From: Promethearchaeota archaeon
GTDB taxonomy: Archaea; Asgardarchaeota; Lokiarchaeia; Sigyniarchaeales; SOKP01
Assembly: GCA_008080765.1 (NCBI GenBank)
Contig: SHMU01000003.1
Coordinates: 1-37,536, forward strand
Reading direction: 5' to 3'
Length of the DNA stretch: 37,536 bases
This document shows positions 9,143 through 17,144 of the stretch, one piece after another (position 1 is the first letter of the stretch; every line of letters begins with the position of its first letter). The notes beneath the pieces were generated by a model that did no database searches, was not told the origin of the DNA, and saw nothing but the letters and a program-made list of their open reading frames with translations. Made by a program: the position numbers and the translations under genes.

Positions 9143-10444
9143 ATGGTTAAAGGTCTCGCAATTTTTTCTTGGGATCAAAAAATAGGTCCAGTATTGGAAG
9201 TGAAATACCCCGAAACATTAGAATTATCTCCCAATTTAGTCAATAGAATCTATATGACCCATGCATATAGTCAACAATTTGAAAAGGAAGAGTTTATTGA
9301 AATAAAATTTGATAATAATACTATTTATAGTTATTGTGACAAAGCACGGGTAAAAAAAGTAGGATACGAAATTCTTATTCTCATTATAGACCGAGACGAG
9401 AAAATTAATCGAACAAAATTAGAACAACATTTTCTTATATTGGGGAAAACTGTCTTTACAAAACCAAAAGAGCAGAGAAAAGATTATTTACTACAAAATG
9501 TAAATATTGTATACAAAAAACCTTCTGCCCAAAAAGTCGTATTGTTAGGAAGAGCAGGCACGGGGAAAACAAGTATAAAAAAGATTATTTTTGAAGGGTA
9601 CACCCCAAAGGATCTTTTATATAATCCCTTGGAGCCTACAAGAGGGATAACGCCCTCCGTCTATACATGGTTAGATTTGAAATTAGGATTATTTGACACT
9701 TCCGGACAGGAACTATCAGATTTGTTGAATCCCGATAATGAAAATGAGCAGCGTATTGCGTTTGAAAATGCAGATATTTTAATATATTTACTTGATTATC
9801 CGTTATGGGTTAATAAAAAAGAGACCTTATATGAAGACCTCAACAGAATAAAAGAAATACTACAATTAAGTGAAGAAAAAACGAGACTTATGGTGTTTTT
9901 ACACAAAATAGATCTCATTGAACCAACAGAGCGTAAAGAAACATTAACAAGAATCCGGTCAGAATTAATGTCTTCTTTGAGAGAAACACCTCTTTATTTT
10001 ACAAGCATCTATCCAAATCTAATCTATAACCTTTATAATGCATTTTATGAAATGTTAAGCACATTTACTAAAGAAACTCAATTTATAAAAAAAATGTTAG
10101 ATGACATGCTAAGCGAACATAGAAATATCATGTGCTTTATTACAAACAATAATAACACAATTATAGTCCAAACAATGGATAAAGAATTTGAGGTGGGATT
10201 AATAAACCATATTCATCAAATGATTGCCCAATTAAATCAATCTGTAGAAAATATGATTGAAAAGGATAATATAGACCATTTAATCATCTCAACAGCTCAT
10301 AACCTTAACATCATTATGAGCAATGTAAATCTTTCAAAATTCAACTTAAAGAATGTAGTGATCATCTCGAAATCTCTCTCCGCAAATAAATTAATCCTAC
10401 TAACGGGGAAAATCAGAGCAAGATTAAACAGTTTTTATATGTAA
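9143..10444 (+). CDS. Rag/Gtr-like GTPase with N-terminal longin-like and C-terminal roadblock-like domains
   Basis: 433 aa. Residues 1-115 form a longin-like domain opening with IFSWDQKIGPVLEV. The G domain (about 130-305) has a P-loop GRAGTGKTS (136-144, K142), switch I EPTRGI with T166, DTSGQE with catalytic Q189, and HKID (254-257) in place of NKxD. HKxD together with IIFEGY and the YLLDY region is what Rag/Gtr GTPases show. After the G domain comes a roadblock-like domain (about 312-433: IKKMLDDMLSEHRNIMCFI), as in RagA-D, where it mediates dimerisation. Eukaryotic Rags lack the N-terminal longin. No membrane segment or lipid signal. The next gene, 29 nt on, is a second GTPase of this class, so the two may form a heterodimer (inference). 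The G domain is certain; the flanking folds are read from patterns. Confidence 0.82.
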   Translation: MVKGLAIFSWDQKIGPVLEVKYPETLELSPNLVNRIYMTHAYSQQFEKEEFIEIKFDNNTIYSYCDKARVKKVGYEILILIIDRDEKINRTKLEQHFLILGKTVFTKPKEQRKDYLLQNVNIVYKKPSAQKVVLLGRAGTGKTSIKKIIFEGYTPKDLLYNPLEPTRGITPSVYTWLDLKLGLFDTSGQELSDLLNPDNENEQRIAFENADILIYLLDYPLWVNKKETLYEDLNRIKEILQLSEEKTRLMVFLHKIDLIEPTERKETLTRIRSELMSSLRETPLYFTSIYPNLIYNLYNAFYEMLSTFTKETQFIKKMLDDMLSEHRNIMCFITNNNNTIIVQTMDKEFEVGLINHIHQMIAQLNQSVENMIEKDNIDHLIISTAHNLNIIMSNVNLSKFNLKNVVIISKSLSANKLILLTGKIRARLNSFYM

Positions 10445-10473
10445 CAATAAAATTATAACCTAAGTTTGAAAAA

Positions 10474-12165
10474 ATGAGTAAAAAAGCAATTTTTATAGGC
10501 CCTCCAGGTACAGGAAAAACAACCTTACGAAAAATCTTTTTTGAAGGGGAAAGTGCCTCAAAACTTTTGGATTATGCTTTAGAACCGACCTTCGGAGAAG
10601 AATCATTAATCTTTGATCTTTTTAATGAAAAGATTGGTATTTTTGACCTTGCAGGGCAAGAAAATGAGAGATGGTTGGAAAGTGATGATAAATCCATTTT
10701 TACAGATGCCAGTGTTGTACTAATAGTTATGGAAATTAATACCCTAGTAGATGAAATCGAAGCTTTTGTAAAAAAAATAGTTCAAATACAAGATGAGATT
10801 GCCCCGAAAAGCAATATTTTTCTTCTTATCCACAAAATAGACTTGATGCAACTGATTGATGTCAATGCTAAAAAAAGAAAATTGCGAGCCCTGTTAGAAG
10901 AAACAGCATTAAAGAAGATTTATTTTACCAGCATAAAAAGCCCATTCTTTACTCAAACATTTTCATACTTTATTGATATTATTAAACAAATTACTGATAA
11001 AACAATATCTAATAAAGTAATCGAGTCGGATTTCCTAAATGAAATAATTCGATTATTATATTATTTACATCAAGAAATAGTCTTATCTAAAGAAGATATG
11101 TTATTAAAATTAAATCTTACCGAAACAGTCATTGATAATATCATCGATTATCTCATAAACAAAAATCAAATCAAAATGAAATATATTGGAAATAAAACCG
11201 TCTTCAGTTTAACTGAAGAGGGAAAAACTAATTTTAATTTTATTAAGGACCATTTTCCTCTTGACAATATCTACAAATTTGAAAATGATACTATAATCCC
11301 TGAATTTCCCACAAAAAAAGAAATACCGCTCTTTATAGGGTGTTTTATTGCCGATAAGAATGGTAAGACTTTTCTGAGAACTGAAATCTATAATGGTGCA
11401 CTGGAATCCTTTCTTAGAGAGGAAAGCTCAGACGATTTAGAAAGTAACCCCTTTGATATTGAATTAATTCCGATGTTCATTAGTGCCTTGGAGAAATTTT
11501 CGCAAGAGGTAAATATACAAAATTTATCAGGATTTGATTTGAAAGGAATTAATTTAAAGATGAAAATCTTCAATTTTGATTCATTCACCGTCACTTTTTT
11601 TACACGGGCAAGTTTAAATTTTAAATCTATTGAATATAAAATTAAAAAATTCTTTCTCAATATTTTTCATAAATATAAAAAAGAGTTTATAAGCTTTCAG
11701 AACACAGGCCACACAGCAAAGGATACAGATTTATCACAAAAAGTTAAACAGTGGTTATTAAAACTCAATGAATCTTATACTAAGAAAATAAAAAATGTGG
11801 AATCATATGGAATAGAGCAAAGTCAAGAATTATACAAGGAATTAGATGAGTTACAAAACAAACTTGATTTAACATTTTCAATTTTGAGCGAAAAAATTAA
11901 AACACTCAAGATTAATCTAACCAAAGCGATCTTAGATAATAATCTTGAACATATACAACAAATTGCCCAAATATCTCAAGATTTTATGTTAAGATATTAT
12001 GAATATACAGATGTAAATATAAATGAGGAGATCTCCTCCATTAACAAAAAATATCCAAAAAAAGCCATAGAAGCCTATCGAAATACGGGAGGTATTCCCA
12101 TCAGAAAAGGAAAACTCACCAAAACATTTAAAAAATGGTATTTTACTCAGAACAAACATCTCTGA
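10474..12165 (+). CDS. Rag-like GTPase fused to a winged-helix and a longin/roadblock-like domain
   Basis: 563 aa. G domain 1-185: P-loop GPPGTGKTT (K15), T39 in EPTFGEE, DLAGQE with Q62, HKID (120-123). Residues about 195-270 look like a winged helix (NEIIRLLYYLHQEIVLSKED, then KMKYIGNKTVFSLTEEG forming the wing). Residues about 280-410 look longin/roadblock-like (FIGCFIADKNGKTFLRTEI, then ELIPMFISALEKFSQE, then NLKMKIFNFDSFTVTFF). Residues 440-530 are long helices, probably a coiled coil. A basic tail ends the protein. It sits 29 nt after the other Rag-like gene with no clear Shine-Dalgarno, so translation is likely coupled. Longin plus winged helix is also the domain set of the eukaryotic Rag regulators NPRL2/NPRL3; that link is inference. 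No transporter or DNA target is evident. Confidence 0.78.
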   Translation: MSKKAIFIGPPGTGKTTLRKIFFEGESASKLLDYALEPTFGEESLIFDLFNEKIGIFDLAGQENERWLESDDKSIFTDASVVLIVMEINTLVDEIEAFVKKIVQIQDEIAPKSNIFLLIHKIDLMQLIDVNAKKRKLRALLEETALKKIYFTSIKSPFFTQTFSYFIDIIKQITDKTISNKVIESDFLNEIIRLLYYLHQEIVLSKEDMLLKLNLTETVIDNIIDYLINKNQIKMKYIGNKTVFSLTEEGKTNFNFIKDHFPLDNIYKFENDTIIPEFPTKKEIPLFIGCFIADKNGKTFLRTEIYNGALESFLREESSDDLESNPFDIELIPMFISALEKFSQEVNIQNLSGFDLKGINLKMKIFNFDSFTVTFFTRASLNFKSIEYKIKKFFLNIFHKYKKEFISFQNTGHTAKDTDLSQKVKQWLLKLNESYTKKIKNVESYGIEQSQELYKELDELQNKLDLTFSILSEKIKTLKINLTKAILDNNLEHIQQIAQISQDFMLRYYEYTDVNINEEISSINKKYPKKAIEAYRNTGGIPIRKGKLTKTFKKWYFTQNKHL

Positions 12166-12374
12166 CAAAAATGAATTCTAAAATAGGTGTTAAGAATAGA
12201 AAAGTAGAAATTTCCAATTTTTTATAATATTTAGAGATCATTTATTTATTTAGCTATTTTCTTTTGAAGAACATATCTTTATATACAATTTATTAGTTTT
12301 ATATATTGAAAATAAGCATTATAAAGAAATATATATGACAAAACAACAAAAAAAGTACATTTTTAGGAGGTAGA

Positions 12375-13214
12375 TTGGATTTGGAGGATACAAAAGTAAT
12401 ATTTTTAGGTTTGGATAACGCTGGCAAAACTTCACTATTAACACGATTCGGAGGCAAACTGGACTTGGAGCAACTATCTAAGTTAGAGCCTACTAGGGGA
12501 GTAGAAAGACAAAGCTATGAGTCTAAAACCTTTCGAATGCTCATTTGGGATTTTGGAGGACAAAAAGACCATCGCTCGGAATATTTGCAAGATCCAGAAG
12601 AATATTTTTTAGATGTTAACTTAATAATTTATGTTATTGATTTACAGGATCCGGATAGATTCGAGGAAAGTGTTGATTATTTTAAAGGAGTATTAGAGAT
12701 TTTACAAGAATTAGGCGAGATCCCCGACATATTGATCTTTTTTCACAAATTTGACCCCAGCATTAAAAATGAAGAAAAAACATTCATGAATATCCAAAAA
12801 TTAAATAAATTAATACTGCCTCTTTTTGAGGGGACTGACTTTAATCATGAAAGTTTCTTGACTTCTATTTATTCTGGATTTCCAGATCAACCAAAGTTTA
12901 CGGATGTTGTCAAGGAAATAGTTGATGGGGCACCCCTTGAACAAGAAACTTTAGAATTAAAAGTAGAGAGAATGGGAAATATTTTGGAAAGTACGTTGAA
13001 TGCAATTGTGAAATTAAGTTCTAATATCATGATTTTAGATAAAAAAATCTCCTTTTTAGAACAAAACCTAATTGAAAATGAGTTATTATCGGAAATACCG
13101 CCAGAATTAAGCACAGAAGCATCACCCCTTCTATCAAAAGAAGAAAAAGATACGGTAAAAAAGGAAACCTTGTCACAATTGAAGGATGTAATCATCAAGA
13201 AGGAAAAGGATTAG
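12375..13214 (+). CDS. Arf-like small GTPase with C-terminal helical extension
   Basis: 279 aa, TTG start fixed by a strong AGGAGGT (12365-12371). Arf-type motifs: GLDNAGKTS (12-20, K18), EPTRGV with T40, WDFGGQ with Q63, and HKFD (124-127) where Arf proteins have NKxD; TSIY is the likely G5. There is no N-terminal Gly for myristoylation and no amphipathic N-terminal helix, unlike eukaryotic Arf. After the G domain (to about 185) a helix rich in Leu and Lys (about 195-240) is probably a coiled coil, followed by an acidic and basic tail. It shares the local EYLQDPEEYF block with the Arf-like protein at 14378, so the two are paralogues. AT-rich upstream sequence around 12275-12330 could hold its TATA box. 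Partner and regulator are unknown. Confidence 0.88.
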   Translation: MDLEDTKVIFLGLDNAGKTSLLTRFGGKLDLEQLSKLEPTRGVERQSYESKTFRMLIWDFGGQKDHRSEYLQDPEEYFLDVNLIIYVIDLQDPDRFEESVDYFKGVLEILQELGEIPDILIFFHKFDPSIKNEEKTFMNIQKLNKLILPLFEGTDFNHESFLTSIYSGFPDQPKFTDVVKEIVDGAPLEQETLELKVERMGNILESTLNAIVKLSSNIMILDKKISFLEQNLIENELLSEIPPELSTEASPLLSKEEKDTVKKETLSQLKDVIIKKEKD

Positions 13215-13276
13215 GAATTGAAGTGGGGAACATCTTCAGTTGCACAATTCTATTTGTAATTCTAAGATATTATCTC

Positions 13277-14008
13277 TCACCCAACACTTTTTTTATTTTT
13301 TCTGATTTCTGATAAAACTTTATAGATAAATCTGATGAGCTGCGGTTGAATATCTTTTGTAATGCTTTGAAGTATCACATTATTTTTTTCATCAGTTATT
13401 AGGCAAATAATTCCCTCGAAGTTATGAATCTGTCTATCTATTATTTTTTTAATGGATGTTAGTTTTTGAGAAAATTTAATCATAATTTCGGCAAAGGCAT
13501 TAAAAATAGTATAAATAAGTGTTGGTTGCAAGCTTGTAAAATAGATTTGAAACGAGAGGTTGATTGGGATGGCTCTATTAATCTCATCTGTAATAATAGA
13601 AAAAAGATTTCTATTTTTCTGAGATATTAAATCGATTTTGTGAAAGAAAACTGTTAATGTTGCCTTTGGTTCGATTTTGCGAAGTATTTTGTGGATTCTT
13701 ATGATATCATCTATAATGAGTTCTTTTTTTTCGATATAAATTGGATAATCAAGAACATACACGATATCAGAAGCTCCTGTAAATGCTTTCTTCTGTTCTT
13801 CCTCTTCTTCCAATAAGAAAGGAAGTTCTTACCCCGAAGTATCGAATACATTGATGTCTACATCCATCCAAGAATAATTAGAAGTATTAATCCCGCGAGT
13901 GGGATCCAAGGGATAAATGATTAAATCATCGGGATTTCTCATCTCAAATATTGCTTGTTTAATACTTGTTTTTCCCGCACCAGCCTTCCCTACTAAGACT
14001 AATTTCAT
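13277..14008 (-). pseudogene. Rag-like GTPase with TAA in place of the catalytic Gln codon
   Basis: Read from the ATG at 14008 the frame gives MKLVLVGKAGAGKTSIKQ, DPTRGI (36-40), VFDTSG, then TAA (13831-13829), then ELPFLLEEEEEQKK and onward with no other stop to 13277. The TAA lies exactly at codon 60, the DxxGQ glutamine, and differs from CAA by one C-to-T change. The rest (FFHKID, TSLQPTLIY, then SIKKIIDRQIHNFEGIICLI) matches the Rag-like protein at 9143. Full length with readthrough would be 243 aa. It lacks the N-terminal longin domain (an in-frame stop lies just upstream), and the C-terminal roadblock is cut to about half. A TTG at codon 66 could restart translation, but the product would have no P-loop. 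Most likely a decaying paralogue; a base-call error or stop readthrough are alternatives. Confidence 0.8.
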
Positions 14009-14377
14009 TGAAGAATACCTTTAGTTTTGGAATTATTCAAGTTTTATACACAAATTGAAAAGGAAGTTCTATTTAAGTTTCACTTTTAGAAATTAAACAT
14101 GATTGCTTTTTGAGTTTTTTATTCATAAATATCGGGATAGCATTCTTTTCCATAAAATCTTTTTTCAGGATATTATAATTTAGAAGTATGAAATTCCTTC
14201 AACCTTTAGCTTTTAATTAACTTACCATCTGGATTTTCATCCTTCAGTTAAAAAAATTTCACGCTTTATTTTCTATCTCGATAAGTTTAATAATAAAATC
14301 TAAGTCTATACAAATATAGAATAGAATCAGTTTTAATATATATATACTAATAATAAATATATAGATACCTACTAAAA
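14009..14377. promoter_or_regulatory. Divergent AT-rich spacer with TATA-like tract
   Basis: This 369-bp gap separates the disrupted Rag paralogue (leftward) from the Arf-polyproline gene (rightward). A TTTTAATATATATATAC tract at 14331-14347 lies about 30-45 nt before the ATG at 14378, a fitting place for an archaeal TATA box with a short leader. On the other side, AAAGG about 11 nt before the ATG at 14008 is a weak ribosome site. I see no open frame or hairpin of note in the rest. Confidence 0.35.
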
Positions 14378-15922
14378 ATGTCAGATTCTGCCAAGACTAT
14401 TATTAAGTATTTTTGTGATCGATTTTTAGAATTAGATTATTATCCTAATAGTATTAAAGCTATTTTAGATTTAAAATTAGATAAGTTAAAAAATCTCACC
14501 ACTGAAGAATTAAAAGAATTAAAAAAGAAAAAAATTACTCAAATTAGAGATTTTGCCGACCTACCTCTAAAAAAGTTTAAAGCATTATCCGAAAAGCTAA
14601 GCGTAGAGCAAGAAAAATTAAACAATATGTATATTGCCTCCCTTCTGATATCCAATTCATGGAACAAAAGGAAGGTGTATCTCAAAAAAGCTCAGATGAA
14701 AGTGGTGATTGCAGGACTTGATTTTGCTGGGAAAACGACGCTAATTAATAGATTAATTCATAATAAAACATATTACAATTTAATTAATTTAAAGCCAACA
14801 GTTGGAGCCAATGTTGAAGAATTTAAATCGGATAAGCTAAATCTGGTAATCTGGGACTTAGGAGGTCAGGCAGGACATATTGAGGAATATTTGGATGATC
14901 CTGAGAAATATTTTATTCAAATAGATTTATTAATTTTTGTAGTCGATGCTCAAGATGATGTAAGATATGATGAGGCAATTAAATATTTGCAAGATATATT
15001 GAATATATTAGAATATTTGGATGAAATTCCCTTCATTTTAGTGTTATTAAACAAAGCAGATTCAGATTTGATTAATGATCCCGATTTTCAGATTAAATTG
15101 GAATATTTAAAAGATAAAATATTTAGTCTAATTAAAAGTCAAGATGTCAGATTTAATTTTGATATTGTTTCTACTAGTATTTTCAATATGTATGTAAATG
15201 AACCAGAAATAGCAAAAAGCATTAAATCTATTTTTTCTAAACCATCTGATGAAATAAAAGAGTCGAAAATACCGGAAATTGACAAAAAGGTCCAGAAAAT
15301 ATTAGATATTAATTTAAAATTCATGGATAAAGTTTTTTCTGAAATTGGCGAGATAAAACGATTACTCGTTCGTCTTTCACCTCCTCAAATATTTAAAAAC
15401 ATCTTTGAAATACCATTTCAATCACTTGTAGACCAGCAAACAGAAGTTAAAGAGGATGAAAATGTACCCTCACAAGGAATACCAAAACCTCTGCAGTTTG
15501 TAAAAAAGAACGAAAATGCTGGTACCAAACAAATGAACGAAGAATTATCTTCTGCACCACTTTCTTCTCTTTCTGGGGGAGTACAAGATCAAACATTATC
15601 GTCTACCCCTTCTAACAGTCCCGACCTTAAGAACCTTAATCCGCCGCCGCCACCGCCGCCAACAAACACTTTGGGGGTACAAAATCCTTCTACATCAACA
15701 TCACAACCACGAGATGCTCCAATAGGAGGGGGTATGGGTTTAAGAATGAATATGCTTTCTGAATTGAAACAATTATTTATAAAGCGTGGTATTGCCAATC
15801 AAGATATTTCGCTTCAAAGCTCCGAAAAAGCACCTAGATCCGAAAAGCAAGATCTGAGGGATCAAATTCGGAATGAGATTAATAAGGAGGAAGAAGTAAA
15901 ACGCAATGAAAAAGGTTCCTAA
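14378..15922 (+). CDS. Arf-like GTPase with HhH-like N-terminus and polyproline disordered tail
   Basis: 514 aa. Residues about 20-95 are helical with a helix-hairpin-helix-like pattern (LKKKKITQIRDFADLPLKKF). The G domain (107-290) has GLDFAGKTT (113-121, K119), KPTVGAN with T141, WDLGGQ with Q164, and NKAD (225-228). A helical segment (about 305-345) precedes a low-complexity Ser/Pro/Asn-rich tail with seven consecutive prolines (422-428), then GGGMGLRMNMLSELKQLF (about 448-465), a short amphipathic helix, and a highly charged end. Polyproline next to a short helix recalls profilin-binding and WH2-containing actin regulators, and Asgard archaea encode profilins; the link is inference. It shares EYLDDPEKYF with the Arf-like protein at 12375. 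The next gene is 58 nt downstream. The GTPase call is firm; the tail's role is not. Confidence 0.85.
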   Translation: MSDSAKTIIKYFCDRFLELDYYPNSIKAILDLKLDKLKNLTTEELKELKKKKITQIRDFADLPLKKFKALSEKLSVEQEKLNNMYIASLLISNSWNKRKVYLKKAQMKVVIAGLDFAGKTTLINRLIHNKTYYNLINLKPTVGANVEEFKSDKLNLVIWDLGGQAGHIEEYLDDPEKYFIQIDLLIFVVDAQDDVRYDEAIKYLQDILNILEYLDEIPFILVLLNKADSDLINDPDFQIKLEYLKDKIFSLIKSQDVRFNFDIVSTSIFNMYVNEPEIAKSIKSIFSKPSDEIKESKIPEIDKKVQKILDINLKFMDKVFSEIGEIKRLLVRLSPPQIFKNIFEIPFQSLVDQQTEVKEDENVPSQGIPKPLQFVKKNENAGTKQMNEELSSAPLSSLSGGVQDQTLSSTPSNSPDLKNLNPPPPPPPTNTLGVQNPSTSTSQPRDAPIGGGMGLRMNMLSELKQLFIKRGIANQDISLQSSEKAPRSEKQDLRDQIRNEINKEEEVKRNEKGS

Positions 15923-15980
15923 AGCGATCTTCTTTCCATTTTAAAAAAATAATCAATCAAATTAAAAAAGTCGATAGAAA

Positions 15981-16952
15981 TTGTCAGATGGTAACAAGAT
16001 CAAAAAGGAACTTCGTAAAATTTTAATTCCTTGTAGAACTGTGTTAGAACTTGAAGCGTTAACTTCTTTATATCTTACAGAGTCCAATTTTAAAAAAATT
16101 AAAGAAATAGCTCGATATTCTCCAACAAGCGAGAGATTAATAAATCTTTTAGATGTGGAAGGAACTCCTCTTTATGAAAATATTGTGAGATTTTTTATCG
16201 ATCATGCTCTTCCCAAAATTAAGGCTATTCGTACTGAAACCAGAGATCACTCAAAAACCCACCGGAAAGGAGATTTTTTAACTTTTAAATCTAATACCTG
16301 TCTCTATCTGGCACTCCATCGTTTGAAATTTAAATTCTTAGTGATTAAATCGATAATTGATCAATTTAAAAACCACAAATTTGATTTAGAAAAATTTAAT
16401 ATTGAAAAACAGCAAAAGTATACCTCTTTTTTGACAGCTTTAGCAGATTTATATCATCAACTAAATTTGAGTAATATAGAAATAATGTTCCCACAAAAGA
16501 AAGTTTCTGAAAGGCTTAAGAAACTGATGGATAATGAAGATGCGGTGACCGCTGAAAAATTGCTCAATTTAATAACTTCAAAAAAATTCTCAGAAAAAAC
16601 CAATATTATCAAATTTATTATGAGGGAAATCAAGGCGTCTCTTTTTGTATGTAAAATCATGTTGGCACAAATGGATATTAACGATCCCTTTTGTATTACA
16701 AGAAAAAGAATTATCGATGCTGAAGAGATTATGGTGAGCAATGATTTTATTCCAGAATTAATACCTGCTCTTGCAAGAGGATTAAGACATTCTAATGAGC
16801 AAGTTTTGAATCATTGTTCAGATGCATTCTATTTTCTTCTGGATGAGGTGCTTCTCGGAATAAATAACGCTATTAAGACTGCGTCGCGGAACAAACTGGA
16901 GCTTGAGCTATATGAATTAATTTTTGATACACAACAGATACTTCAAAATTAA
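15981..16952 (+). CDS. All-helical protein of unknown function next to an Arf-like GTPase
   Basis: 323 aa, TTG start (MSDGNKIKK), no clear Shine-Dalgarno. I do not recognise the family. The sequence is almost entirely amphipathic helices with many Lys, Leu and Ile and few Gly or Pro. It has no signal peptide, membrane segment or nucleotide-binding motif. Cysteines (about five) are scattered, not paired as in zinc sites. It follows the Arf-polyproline GTPase by 58 nt on the same strand, so co-expression is likely, and an all-helical partner could be an effector, exchange factor or GAP for that GTPase. That is guesswork from position alone. A 192-bp gap then precedes the GIFT-domain gene. Confidence 0.7.
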   Translation: MSDGNKIKKELRKILIPCRTVLELEALTSLYLTESNFKKIKEIARYSPTSERLINLLDVEGTPLYENIVRFFIDHALPKIKAIRTETRDHSKTHRKGDFLTFKSNTCLYLALHRLKFKFLVIKSIIDQFKNHKFDLEKFNIEKQQKYTSFLTALADLYHQLNLSNIEIMFPQKKVSERLKKLMDNEDAVTAEKLLNLITSKKFSEKTNIIKFIMREIKASLFVCKIMLAQMDINDPFCITRKRIIDAEEIMVSNDFIPELIPALARGLRHSNEQVLNHCSDAFYFLLDEVLLGINNAIKTASRNKLELELYELIFDTQQILQN

Positions 16953-17144
16953 TCATTAAACTCAGTTGTCCTAATTCTTTGTTTCAAATCCATTTTCTTG
17001 ATATAATACTAATAATTGATATTATCCCCTTATCTTTTTTCTACGCGAGAGCATAGAAAAATAAATGAATAACACCTATATATGATTAATTACATAGGTT
17101 GTTTAATTTAATTATAATATTTATTCTAAAAAGAGGAGAAATAT

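Noticed and set aside
13829-13831. Genome-wide reassignment of TAA to Gln
   Set aside because: TAA ends many well-formed genes in this window (for example 198-875 and 14378-15922), so it is a normal stop here.
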